Below, piece after piece: positions 12,303-23,534 of a stretch of DNA of 64,000 nt. The position numbers were made by a program, and so were the translations under genes. The notes under the pieces were generated by a model. It was given only the letters and a program-made list of their open reading frames with translations. It was not told where the DNA came from and did not search any database. This DNA is from Amphirosellinia nigrospora (lineage: Eukaryota > Ascomycota > Sordariomycetes > Xylariales > Xylariaceae), in assembly GCA_004123355.1 (NCBI GenBank), contig SCHM01000003.1:5537058-5601057 (forward strand). Direction: 5' to 3'. Within the stretch, counting starts at the first letter, position 1. Each line of letters opens with the position of its first letter.

Positions 12303-12825
12303 ATGGCCACTACTACTGCAGACTTCCCTTTGGCGACGGATGATCCGTACGCAGGAAGTAGTCCTCCGGCTGGCGCTATTGATGACTCTGCGGGTGCCGC
12401 TGGTTCGAGCCCCGGAGCCGTTCAGCTATCCCATGGTGCGTTGATTGCGATTATTGTCGTGGTCGCAGGTGTTGTCGTTCTCGGCAGTGAGTATATCCTA
12501 TTTCAGACCTCATGGAAAAGCACCCCTCGTAGCTAACTACGAATAGTCTCCACTGCTGTACTTTTTCTACTGCCAAGAAGAGGGAGTGGAAGTCCGGGAG
12601 AGATCAGGCGTCAGCAAGGAAGGTGGTCACTGCGTTGACGCCTCGTCGAACAGAGTTTCCCAGGTCTGCCAAAGAGCCATCAGGAAGTCGTCCCGAGGAC
12701 GTGTTCGCCTCGACGACGTGCCTCCAACGCCTAAACTTCGAGCCGAGGATGTTGAAAAAGGGCTTGCGAAAGCCGGCTTCCGACAAATATCTGAAGGCGG
12801 GGAAAGAAATGGACGAAAGAAGTAG
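12303..12825 (+). CDS. Small single-pass membrane protein, fungal-specific
   Basis: Exon 1 from ATG 12303 encodes a Ser/Ala/Pro/Gly-rich N-terminus of about 45 residues and one transmembrane helix (HGALIAIIVVVAGVVVLG). An intron runs from 12490 (GTGAGT) to 12546 (CGAATAG). Exon 2 continues the helix (ISTAVLF), then TAKKREWK, and a basic cytosolic tail with ARKVVTALTPRRTEFPRS and GRVRLDDVPPTPKLRAEDVE, ending GRKK. These blocks lie in three different frames. Reading TTTTT 12562-12566 as six T, and GG 12683-12684 as three G, joins them, so I take it as one gene with two base-call errors. The LDDVPPTP block looks like a short conserved motif. Topology is probably N-out/C-in; the function is unknown. 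The 3' end lies close to ENP2, transcribed toward it. Confidence 0.68.
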
Positions 12826-12919
12826 CCTTACTAATGGATGCATGGAAGGGGATGCTGGGGCATTCAACGAATTTGATGGATCGGTATTGTAATTTTGGTT
12901 TGAATGCATGGATCGGAAT

Positions 12920-15073
12920 CTAGTCCCTATGCCAATGTCTTGATTTTTTTTCTCGAATAGAGCGACCATATAAATTCGCCTTAAAGCATTTCCGCTAGCA
13001 CTGCGCCTTGCCGCAGTCCGTTTTTCTTCCGATATCGATGCCATGGGCTGGTCCGTCTTCTCCGTTTTCTTTTTCGGCTCTGGTGCGAACGTAATTTCTT
13101 TGTCGCCAACTACATCACGGCCTCTACCTTTGTCTTGACGACCTGGTTTTTGGGTCCTCGAACCGAATGCAGTATCTCGATCCCGTCCTCCACGTTCTTG
13201 CTTCGAAGAGCTGACGCGCATAACAACCGAGTCTCTCCTCCCCGTTTGGGGTACGTCTTCAAAATCGTCGCTTTCGTCACTACTACTACTACCGCTATCC
13301 TCGTCGCTCTCCTCTGAAAGGGCATTTGTAAGAGCAATGGTTTTGCCTGATTGAGGATCAACCTGTGTGCTTGGATTGAGTGCTTTGAATTCTCGACTGT
13401 TCTCGTCAATGTAGAACTCTTCATTCTCGAACATTCGGCTGAAACGTTCGTCACCGAGAATGCCAGCATTCATATCAATCGTAGCTCGCCTCTCCTGTCT
13501 CTTGAGCAGCTTGTCGACAAGTTTCTGGTTAACCTTGACCTTCTTATTGCCGCGAATACGGCTGGCTCGTTCCTTCTCAACCTTCTCTTTGACGCGTCTG
13601 GCACGATCCTCCTCGAAAGCAAATGGATTGGCGATTAAACGGGCTTGCTCGTATAGTTTCGAGGCGACGAAATAACCATGCATGTAAGGTCGCAGCAAGT
13701 TGGTCTTGCCGATCAGGTGGTCCATACTGAGAGATCTTAACTCGGGTAGCGTCAGGAACTTGTAATTTTCGTAATTGTCTGTTGTCACCTCGCTCGCCAT
13801 CTCTTCTGTAAGAGAGTCAAGATGTGCGGCCCAACGCGGCGCGTTGCCCAATTGAGGAATTAAAAAGGCATGCATCGCTTGACCTTCGTTGGCTGTGAGA
13901 ATCATCCCAGTTCCCTTGACCCAGGTGGTATAATTAAGGTCGACGATTGGCTCAATGCTGGTCCAGGTTTGCCCGGTAGACTCTTCGTTAATTTTGATGA
14001 GCTGTTTGTCGCTGGACAATATCTTGCGCTCCGACGAGGAAGTTGTCATGTGTACGAGATTTTTTATCGGGAATCCGCTACCGTGATCTTTTTGCCAGAG
14101 CGGTTTCGGACTTCGCATGTCAAAAAGCTTCACGACACCATTGGAACTTCCTGTGGCTATTGAAAGCCCCGAATCATTGAAATTAAGAGCTGTGATCTCG
14201 CCCTCCTGCCCTCCCAAAACAGCGATCGAGAACGAGACCGAGGGTCCCAGAACTATTGGTTCAAGTCAGCCATTGTCTACCGAGGGGTTAAGGGACGGCA
14301 AATACCTCCACGGAACCAATTGAAGTGCCGAATGCAAGAAGATTATGCGTGTTCTCTGCGATCGCTATAGAATTTACGGCGGGGCCCAAACTATACAAAA
14401 AAGAGTCAGTAACAAGACTCGCGAATACGCAAGGGAAACAAGCTTGAGATCTGCCGAAAGTCAAACAAGGAACTGGAATGCGTACTGCTACCCTGTAGCC
14501 CAACTTCAGAACCGCTATCGCTCCCGACATCTACTCTATAAGATTGCATGAATCTCCCGGCCTCAAGATTGAACCGGAATACCTCTCCATGGCCGTCAGG
14601 CCCCAGGCCTACAGATCCAATCAGGGCTTCGGTCGCAAGACGGTCGTAGCAAAGATCTCGACCATATCGCGGTAATTTGATTACCTCATGGAGCCCGGCG
14701 GGGTGTGGAACTCGATCCGTCGGTCGCTTTGTAAATGCAGGGACTTGGATGCATCGGCCGACAGCAGGGTGAACTTGATGTTGAGGCTCGTTGTGTGTCG
14801 CGCGTATGAAAGGGACAGGTGTGGAAGGTAGTGAACGTGGATCTGTGGCTTGTAGGTTCCGGTCGAGACGATCCAGTTGTTATCCTCGGAGACCTGGACA
14901 CAGGCGCTCGCCTCTTCGAAGGAAAAGTCCTGCAGGAGCTCTATGCGGTTTTGAAATTCAGGATCAGCTTTCAAACTGCGTTTCCGCCGTCGAGCAAGCC
15001 AGTCGGGAAGCGGTCTCGCAGTATTGGCACCCGATACGGTATACACAGGCACATCGCCTTGTTGGATATGCAT
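12920..15073 (-). CDS. ENP2: ENP2/NOL10 nucleolar WD-repeat ribosome biogenesis factor
   Basis: ENP2 (human NOL10) is a nucleolar WD40 protein of the small-subunit processome needed for 18S rRNA maturation. The start at 15073 (MHIQQGDVPVYTVSGA) fits the family, followed by ARPLPDWLARRRKRSLK, IELLQDFSFEEASACV, YKPQIHVHYLPHLSLS and RRIEFHTPPGSM. After introns 14391-14491 and 14253-14305 come HNLLAFGTSIGSVE, FWDPRSRSR, SGLSIATGSSNGVVKLFDMR and the NUC153 region (GILGDERFSRMFENEEFYID). The frame steps by one base near 14684 (before LPRYGRDL) and near 14228 (before AVLGGQEGEITAL). The conserved C-terminus, RRSASGNA, falls near 12985. Beyond it the literal frame runs on to 12604, antisense to the neighbouring gene. 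A one-base shift there stops at 12920, which I chose; the end is uncertain by about 100 nt. Confidence 0.88.
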
Positions 15074-15833
15074 GTTTGCAAGACCGTGGAGTGAGGCGAA
15101 TGGCAAAGGGAAAATGACTTCACCCACCATCACGACAACCTGCTTAGGTACTTACTAGTAGCAGCAGCAGCAGCAGCAGCAGAGAAAATATAGTGGGTCC
15201 ACCCACTATCGATAAAAAGGGACCCTCTGTTGGTAACTATTATAACTATTATACACTTGTGACACCCTGGGTACCCCGGCCCAGGACCCGGCCGACACAT
15301 CACGACCCCTACTGATTTGCAGCGCTTGATTGGTGAAGTTGTACACTACATACATTTACATATGTACTGTGTCATACCGCGCCAAACTACAACCTGAACC
15401 TAGCCGATATAACACCACGACTTACCATATCCATCTACTTGGCAAACCGCAGTCACGCCTGAGGCTGAACCTGGCCGTCTTTGAGTAGTCGGTCTATTCT
15501 GTCCAGGAAGACAAGTGCCGCCTCGGCTTGCTTCTCACGAACCAGCGGCCCATCTGTTTAGAGCCTCATGTCCCGGGCCCCGTCGCCCCATCGCTCCCTG
15601 TACTATTTGCTCATCTCCCGCTTTCGCTCGCCGCCGTCTACGTCCTGCCGTGCTTGAAGCGGTAGACATGGAGTCTAGCGCGTGCTGGCGACGTACAACT
15701 TCGACAACCTTTGATTACTGCGGCATCGGCTTTGACGGCATCCGGACGCGTCGCTAGCTGCTGCTGCGTTTAGTCGCGCTGCATCGACGCTACATAGAGT
15801 TGAGCGACATATCCCGCCGACACGAGTTACGAC
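15074..15833. promoter_or_regulatory. Shared divergent promoter, ENP2 / MED13
   Basis: A 760-bp region between head-to-head starts of two conserved genes. It holds a (GCA)7 microsatellite and CT-rich stretches, but no element that I can name. Co-regulation of the pair is an inference from geometry only. Confidence 0.5.
15161..15181 (+). repeat. (GCA)7 microsatellite
   Basis: Seven uninterrupted GCA units lie about 90 bp upstream of the ENP2 start, presumably in its 5' leader or promoter. Confidence 0.95.
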
Positions 15834-18800
15834 ATGGACACTGGTGATTATGAGACTAACGCCCTAATAGTAGTATGTCTTGCTTGTTTTAATGGCTGTG
15901 CGCTTGCTAACCCTTTTCAATCCAGAATAGTATCGCTGCCGTCGGTTTCGCTTTCTACGAGCCTGCTCCCTCCGCCTCTTCGTCATCGACGCTCTTCAGC
16001 TCCGGTGCTAGCGAAATCGAGGCCGCTCTTCGAAGAGATGGGTGTCTTGTGTTCTGGGACGCCAGCCGTAGGGGCCTTTGGTGCTTTCGTCTAGCGATCA
16101 GGGACAAGGCATCGGGTGATTCGGCCGATGCGCCGAGTTTCGAGAGGACTATCGAAAGCGCTGGCTTTACATTGACTATCAGTGAGGAGGGCACATTCGA
16201 ACCGGCGCAGCTGGTTAAACACCGCTTCTACGGTCTCAATGCAGTCAACACCCCAAGTAGCTCGTCCTCGAGTGCCTCCTCCGCTTTCGATGCGGCCTTT
16301 CGCAGCGCCCAGTCCGCTACCACCCCGTCTTTTCCGACCTCAGTCTCTGAGCAGGATGGGAAGGCTTTTGCCCCGTCGGACTTGAAGCTAAACTCTACGG
16401 CGTCTGTTCGAGATGTCTATGAGTGCCTTCTCCAGGCTTCCTACTCGGCAATATCCTCGTGTTTCTGTTCTAAAACGGGCGCATTGCCACTGAGCTCTCG
16501 AACACTTTTGCTGCCGGCAACTGTGCAAGGCGATTATAGCGCGTCGCCACCGATCCTCGCCTCGTTGCGAATCTATCTCACCACGACCGGTAGCCTCATT
16601 ATTAGCTTGAGCCACTCATTCGCCAATCATCTTGCTACTTTGTCAGACACCGCTACCAGTCGACTACCCCCATTAGGAACTACCATCGTGGCCGCCCCCC
16701 TGGGAATGTTTGCAACATGCCAGCCATATGCTTTAACCGACGTAACTACGACGGATGGGAGTCTTGGTATGTCTCCAGATACTCAACATCGGTTTAGACT
16801 TGACAAAGATGACGGGCCCTGGAAAAATCTATGCTCGAGATTAGTGCAATCTCGAGCGCTTTTCTTTCCTATAAAAACAACGCAGAAATGGATTAATGTC
16901 CAACGTTTGCGGCGGAAACTAGTCGAACACAACAGTGACGGGAAGCGAACTCCAATGATGGGCCCTGCTCCAAGCATGCTATGGCCTGCAAGCTTGTGTT
17001 TCTGTAAACCATTAGCGAACTTGACGATTAATGAGCCTGATGAACTACAGGGTTCACAGCCAGAAAGGAATTTTGATCCTCTTACTGCTGCAAAAGCTTG
17101 GTTCTCTAGCTCCGCCGAGCGAGAATCAATGATAAGTCAAAAGAAAAGAGAAAGGGCCGCTACAGTAATACAGGAAGTCTCGGTTACAGAACGACCAGTC
17201 CCGATCACAAGCAGCTTGTCTCCTCTTGCTTCACATCGGCCCAGCCAAAATGGTGCTCCTGTCGGCGGAGTCTACCCAACTCCTCCAGATGGTGTTCAAG
17301 GTGCCGTGGGAGTCACGCCATCAGTAGATGGCAATCTCTCTAGTCCCAGTAACAATGTTACTACTACCACTATAGCTGAGATCGATGCGGCGTCACACGC
17401 CCCAGCAGAGTCATATACCGAAACTTGGGAAGGTACAGAAACAAAAAGAGAGCGCACTGGTACTTCATTCGAGACCGAAAACCTATTTGGTGAATTGGGG
17501 CCAGATATGTTTGGAGATAATGACATTACCGAGGCAGACTTTAACTTCTTTGATGAACAGCCGGATGGCAATATAGACCTGGGTTCTCTAGGCCTACCTG
17601 TCGTTTCAAATGTGAACCCAAGCCCAAGTCTTGATGCTGATCTAGCCCCTGGCCCAATCACCCACATCAAAGCAGAACCTTCGCATATGCTTAAACCTAG
17701 CCCTGCGCCGACTTTCGCAAAGCCAGAGCTCCGGCACGCTCGAAGTTCATTAGCAGATGAACCACGTCGACAACCTGTGTCAAATACGAGCCAGACCAGC
17801 AGTGCGAGCAGTAAAAGATCGGCGAGTCCCTTCAATCCAGACACAGTTTACAAGAGAATTCGGGCATCACTCGACAACCACAAAGCTGTACAACAGAACT
17901 CGCTAGTTTACTCAGGCCATAGTAGTATATTTGACAAGGTAGACTTTGGCCCGAGTCTGTCGATGGTCAATAGCAAGTATGAAGGAAGCGGACGCTTCGA
18001 CTATTCCACTGACCAGTCGAAGGGAATTAAACCTTCTAACCTTGATACGCCACTGACTACGGACTACCTTCGGCGTCATAGTAAGGGTCGGAAGAATCTT
18101 AAAGAGCTACCAGCAGCATACGGTGAACTTTTAATCCGCATGCGAGGTAATCAAAACTCAGCTTCCAACCGTGCCAGTCCTCAGCACATCGACGGCTCTC
18201 ACTCAGACGCAGATGATATGAGTCTCATGTCTGACCAAGATGATTCAAGTTACGATAGCGACGAGCCTCTTTCACCTGTGAAGTCGTCAAGTATGCGACG
18301 TCGCCGTGGCGATGACGACGGCGACTCGCTAGCTACGTCGTTCAAGGATTTAGAGGCAATGGATATGGCAGCACCCCACCCACCCTTTGAGCTATCAAGG
18401 AATTCAAGGTTTGAGATTGACATACCGTTAACAAAGTATTTTGCGGACCCCGAACCCTTTTGGGTTCAATACTCTCTGCCAGACGACCAGTACATCATGG
18501 CTGCACAGATTTTGACGGATCAGATTACTACTAGCACGCTGCCATCGAGTTTAGCAGCTGAATCCCCACTCTATTCGGGAGGAGATCGCCGGCGACATCT
18601 ATCCAACGTGGCACGTAACTCAATGAAGGAGCTTCAGCAAGGGTTCCCATCTTATTTTCGCCCCATCATGAGCTACCAACTGCGTTCATTCGTTGAAGTT
18701 CAAGATGTACCCCTCCTAGGCCAACCTACCCGGTTACAGCCAAGACCACCGGGCTCAGATCAAATCAAACCGAGTAGTTTATTCCAAGTCCCATCCCCTC

Positions 18801-20394
18801 GGTTTGAGATGCGACGTTATGAATCCAGACTATCAGTCCTTCCGTCGTCTATATCATTTTGGGAAAGCCTAGGTCTTAGCCCAACGCACGGCGGAAAAGA
18901 TATCAGCGCCCTCTGTATCTTTCCAAGCCAAGAGGGTGTGTCAGACAGCATGTTAGTCTTCACAGATCGACTGCGAAGTACCTACGAATCCCTGAAGCTG
19001 GGTTCGTTCAGCAGATTGTCGACACCATCGGGAGACCAGGACGGTTTATTCCCACTTGACGTCGAAAGAGACAGCTCGTTTGGTAAACCGGCGCCTTTCT
19101 TTGGATCATCATTTCAGACTTGTGCATCTAGGATATGCAAAGCACTCTCCACTGTTCCTGTTGAGCAGGTTAATTTCGTTCTCTTCTTCGTTTATGCGCC
19201 AGATGTTCCAGGATCGATGGTCGATTGCTGCGCTGCTTTCAACAAAATCTTCGAGGAATACAAGAGAATTTTGACCAACAAAAAACTGCCAGTTGTGAAC
19301 GAAATGGCACTGCAACTAATACCCCAGACTTTGATTGCATCTTCAAGTTCAGTTCCCATGCCATCACCATTAGATCTTTCAAAACTAGCACTTGAGATCT
19401 ACGATAGATGTACAATCTTCGGCGGCGCTATGCCATCACCAGCAGTGATGCTCGAGCAGACGCCGCCTCGATTGATTGATTTCAAACTCAGCCCAACCCC
19501 ATCGGCATCTGTCCTGCATGAGAACACGTGCCTCCATATCGGATATGCCCAGAGCGTAGACGAAAGATGGATCACCGTGGCCTGGACGGACAATAGGGGT
19601 AGCCAACAAATGACCACATCATACTGTCTGGGGCGAAAATACAAGAACATTGCAACGTCATTAACAGACGTAATTCATGAGATCTGGTCGACCACCCGGG
19701 AACTCATCTCTTCCTGGAAGGTGAACTGGCGCATCATTGTCGCTAAATGCGGCACGATGGATGCCTATGAAATTGAGTTGTGGTCCAGTCTAGTTCAATC
19801 GGACCCTAAGTCTTCAATCAACTTGACTCTAGTCACAGTTGATACCGACCCATCTCTTCAATTGCTCCCGCCGGCGGCCAAAATTCCCAACACATCACAT
19901 CCGCCTTCTATACCACTCCCGGTTCAACACCACAGGGAGCGGTGGTATCCCCGGAGCAGAGCGGTAATGCGGCAACCCCGTTTCGGGAGAATACCATCGC
20001 AAGCGGGCAAACACCAAGCGGCGATAACAACGTAACGGAATCAGACGCCGACGCTACCCTGACTGACGTCACTGATCAAACATGGGGCGTCGTCTTATCA
20101 CACAGACTACACACTTCCAGCTCGCTAACAGATCTTACCTCGGCCCTCGTTAGCGGATACCTTATTAAACGGGGAGGTACTCGAGTCGAAGATCCGCCTG
20201 TCGTCATGGAAGTCAACATTGTCCATAGCGAAGGCAACCCGAGGGCGTACGAGACCCTCCTACGAGAAATGCTTACATATTATCGAGGCCTGAGTACACT
20301 TGCTCGGGCGCGGGGCATGGTGGACAAGGACATTGATATACGGCCGTGGCATATCGCTGCCGCGGAAAAGGCGTTAGGGCATTGTACATGTTAA
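15834..20394 (+). CDS. MED13: Mediator complex subunit 13 (SSN2/SRB9)
   Basis: MED13 links the CDK8 kinase module to core Mediator and represses RNA polymerase II transcription. Exon 1 (15834-15869) encodes MDTGDYETNALI; an intron at 15870-15925 leads to NSIAAVGFAFYEPAPS, then RRDGCLVFWDASRRGLWCFR, the family's N-terminal fold. The middle is long and disordered, with acidic patches and a basic KRSASPFNPDTVYKRIR block. The C-terminal half has FGSSFQTCASRICKALSTVP and VNFVLFFVYAP, then ERWITVAWTDNRGSQ and SWKVNWRIIVAKCGTMDAYE, typical of the PIWI-like domain of MED13. About 1,500 residues, normal for the family. Near CCC 19886-19888 the frame steps by one base. With CCCC it continues (ITSAFYTTPGSTPQGAVVSP) through TWGVVLSHRLHTSSSLTDLT and IRPWHIAAAEKAL to the stop at 20392-20394. 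Confidence 0.93.
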
Positions 20395-21311
20395 TGTGAC
20401 GTGAGGTGATTTAACTGCGTGTATAAACCACGAGGCATTTGTATATGGTAGAGTTTCGCATGGCGTGTGGCATATTAATGTGTTTCGATAGACAACTTAG
20501 CATAACGAGAGCCTCGGTAATTCGCATTTTCTGCAGCTTTCTGCGCAGAAATTAAACTTTGTAGCAATGTGAATAAAACGATATATATGCAAACAAGGAA
20601 TTTTGTAGTTGACTGAATTTAGTCTACGACGTAATATGAAGGCTTAACAACAGGAAAAAACATTGATGTTTGTGTGTGTGGATGTTAAAAAAGCTTGCCC
20701 TTGACCCCTTATATTGCCTACCTAGTTACAGGTACACTGGCAAGAACAAGACAGTGAGCGAACAACCCTTCAACTAATTCTCTCACCATTGAGTCATCCA
20801 TTACCTGCAAAGTACCGGCGCACGTACAGAGCAGAGGAGGCTGGAAGGCAAGGTGGTAATTGAGGTACCTAAGGTCTATAAGACAGCAAACAACTCCTTC
20901 AAAGGTATCAATTACAGTCCCACTTTTTTCAGGTTTCCTACATAAACGAAATACACAGGATAACTTGTCGAGTGAGACCTACCTCGGATCGTGGTTATAT
21001 CTACATACTTATAGCGCATACCTAGGTCCCTAATTTCGCGAAATCCCAACGCGATGTATCTCGTAGATGGCATCGCATCTGAGCTTTAAACTGGAACCCT
21101 TTCGACCTGTCCTATCCGCACACAATGAATCCTTCTATTTCTTTCCCCCTTTTTTGCTTCTTTTTGTAACCCACTTTAATTGATCTTGGAGCTCCCTTGT
21201 CTAGATAACTAAACTGTTATCATCATCCAGCAAGAAAATCTAGTCCCAAAATTCTCATCAGTCGTGAATCGTCACCATGGCCAACCATCCCGGATGCTTT
21301 CAACCTCCCTA
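20395..21311. other. Intergenic, convergent 3' ends
   Basis: A 0.9-kb gap between MED13 (+) and MTAP (-). It is AT-rich and includes AATAAA-like words near 20570, plausibly the MED13 polyadenylation area. No gene is visible. Confidence 0.45.
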
Positions 21312-22449
21312 CTACGACTCCAAGAAACCGGGAACAGGTACTGGGCCTTCTTCAGGGCCTCGGGGTTGCGGCCGGCGGGCTTGGTGCAGAAGGCGACGGC
21401 GCCGACGGAGGCGCCCTCGAGATGCTTGGCATCGACAAGGTCGGCGTTCTCGGGACGGGCCAGCTCGTCTAGCACGGCGCCCACGAGTCGTTTGGCGTTT
21501 TGAGCGTTGCCGCCCATGCGCGCCATCACCATGGCTACGTCGACGTCGCCCTCACCCTCGCGCCAGCAGTCGTAGTCGGTCGCCATGCATATGACTTGGA
21601 AGGCGAGCTCGGCCTCGCGCGCAAGCTTCGCCTCTGGCAGCAGCGACATGCTGATCACAGACCCGCCCCAAGAGCGGTACATGTGCGATTCGGCGCGGGT
21701 GGAGAATTGAGGGCCCTCTATGAAGAGAAAACGAGGATTAGTTCAAGCGCGTATGCAAATAGGCATGGGTCTGGCTACCGATACAAACGGCAGTTCCCTT
21801 GGGGTGCAGAACCACCCCTTCGCCTTGCATGTGCTCGGCGCAGTTACGGACGACCTGGGCGATCTTGTGGTCGTAAGGGTCGGCGAAGGGAACGTGGCCG
21901 ACGAGCCCGTCCTCGAAGAAGGTGAAGGGCCGGTTTCCCTTGGTGCGGTCGATGACCTGGTCGGGAACGACGAAGTCCATGGGCCTAACCTCCTCCTGCA
22001 GGGAGCCGACGGCGGAGAAACTGACGACGCACCGCACGCCGATGGACCGCAGGGCGGCGATGTTGGCGCGCGCGGGAATCTCGTGCGGCGCGATCTGGTG
22101 GTGCTCGCCGTGTCGCGCCAAGAAGGCGATCGGGGTGCCGCCGTGCTCGAGGATCATGATGGGCGCTGACGGATACCCCCATGGCGTCAGCGGGTTCACG
22201 CGCGCGATGGGCACATAGCCGTCGATATTATAGAGGCCGGTGCCGCCGATGACGGCGATCTTGACGGGTCCTGCATATGCGAGACGGGCGTGAGTCGGTG
22301 CATAATAGTGAAACCATCATGGGGAAATTGAGCTCTAGGGGGCTTGTGAAAGATGGGAGTAGGGGTAGGGGTTTGGGGGTTGGGGATAGGGGAAGAGGGG
22401 GAGAGGGAACAAGGCACGCACGGTCAAAGGTTTGAGGAAGATCTGCCAT
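21312..22449 (-). CDS. MEU1: S-methyl-5'-thioadenosine phosphorylase (methionine salvage)
   Basis: The enzyme phosphorolyses 5'-methylthioadenosine to adenine and methylthioribose-1-phosphate. Exon 1 starts at 22449 (MADLPQTFDR). Intron 22271-22421 leads to VKIAVIGGTGLYNIDG (phosphate-binding loop), then FLARHGEHHQIAPHEIPARA, NIAALRSIGV and SFSAVGSLQEEVRPMDFV. After intron 21718-21778 come EGPQFSTRAESHMYRSWGG and ICMATDYDCWREGEGDV, with the purine-binding Asp. Every catalytic block of the MTAP/PNP family 2 is present, and total length (about 308 residues) is normal. The conserved ending FPGFLES-stop is reached at 21312-21314 only if the GG at 21328-21329 (minus strand) is read as GGG; a literal reading runs on to 21272. 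The exons are strongly GC-rich at third positions compared with neighbours, which suggests high expression. Intron 1 contains a C/G-skewed tract. Confidence 0.93.
22355..22407 (+). repeat. G-rich tract with G-quadruplex potential inside MTAP intron 1
   Basis: The plus strand here has at least six runs of four or more G separated by short spacers. It lies wholly within the first intron of MTAP (transcribed from minus), so the intron RNA is C-rich and the template strand G-rich. Confidence 0.8.
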
Positions 22450-23534
22450 GGTTGAAATTTAACAGAATATAGACGATGAACTATACTAAAGGTGACGGCA
22501 ATTTCAACCCTATAAGAAAAAAAGAAAGGAGAAAATAACCTTGGAACCCATAGCAGACGCCTACACGCGCCAGCTCAGAGCACGTTGATGTGCCCCTCCA
22601 TTGCGATATCCCCTCTATTATGGGTCGCTTAGGTTGGAGGGGCGCACGACAGAGCAAACATTTCCAACTCACAGCTCACAGCCCAGGCGGCTGCCACCAA
22701 CCCGCCATCAGCTCCCTTGTCCCCCAATACTCAAAAAAAAGTAGAATTGTGTAGAACTTCATCAGCCCAGCTCAATTATTTGCCAGTTTTTTTGACCTTT
22801 CCCTTCTATAGCAGGTAGGAATCTAGGCTTTCAAATCTATGACGAATATGATGCTACCCAAGCCATGCATTCCACTCCGACCCTACTCGCCCACACGACC
22901 GGGTTACTAGGGACGGCCTGCTCAACACCCATTCAAATCTTGCAACCAGATTACAGGATAAAAGCATGTTGCATGGCCAATATGAGGCTTGTCCAGCTAT
23001 AGCCACGAGATGATCGCCATCCAAATGCCGGCGCGTTGTGTGGTGCCCATCCCGGCTAATCATGTCCACTAATAAAGTCGTGATATGGATATCTTGGCAT
23101 CCTTACCGACGTAATGCATCAGTCAATCTCCAATCTCGCCGTTTGGAGTCAGGTGTTGCAATTCCGCACTTGACCATGTAACCCAATTTCCGGAGAAGTC
23201 TCTTGGAGACGTCGAACGGAACTGCTCGTCATGGGAGTGAGGGTCTTGCATACGACAGTCGGGTCTTTTAATATTAGACGCCCTGTCAATGCGTTCTTGG
23301 GCCTTGGTCGTCTCCAGAGTTGTGTAAATCTCGATCCGTATAACTCGCCATGGTGTCTTGGACTTTGGTAAGACTCAGTCTTGAGCTGATACTATTAACA
23401 AAGGGATGGGCTCAGACAATTGTTGTGAACAATCATATTCTCCGTTAGTCATTCCATGACTTCTATACCAGACCGCTGCCATTATACCACATAATCCCCT
23501 CAAAGCTGACCTCGTGCCTCGTGGGAGTTTGAAG
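22450..23534. other. Divergent intergenic region, may hold exon 1 of the oxidase
   Basis: About 1.1 kb between the MTAP start (-) and the first supported codons of the FAD oxidase (+). The missing signal-peptide exon of the oxidase should lie here. ATG 23350 followed by a GTAAGA donor is one candidate, but its phase does not match. Confidence 0.4.

Noticed and set aside
15161-15181. (GCA)7 as a poly-Gln/Ala coding tract
   Set aside because: It lies upstream of the ENP2 start that matches the family, so it is not in the protein.
17296-17844. 182-codon minus frame inside MED13
   Set aside because: Antisense to a conserved coding exon, with no homologous features; a chance opening in codon-biased DNA.
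21272-22218. Long plus-strand frames opposite MTAP
   Set aside because: They are shadows of a GC-rich conserved minus-strand gene; the sequences are Arg/Gly/Ala-rich and meaningless.
22320-22410. G-rich tract as a telomere-like repeat
   Set aside because: It contains no TTAGGG units and lies inside an intron of a conserved gene.
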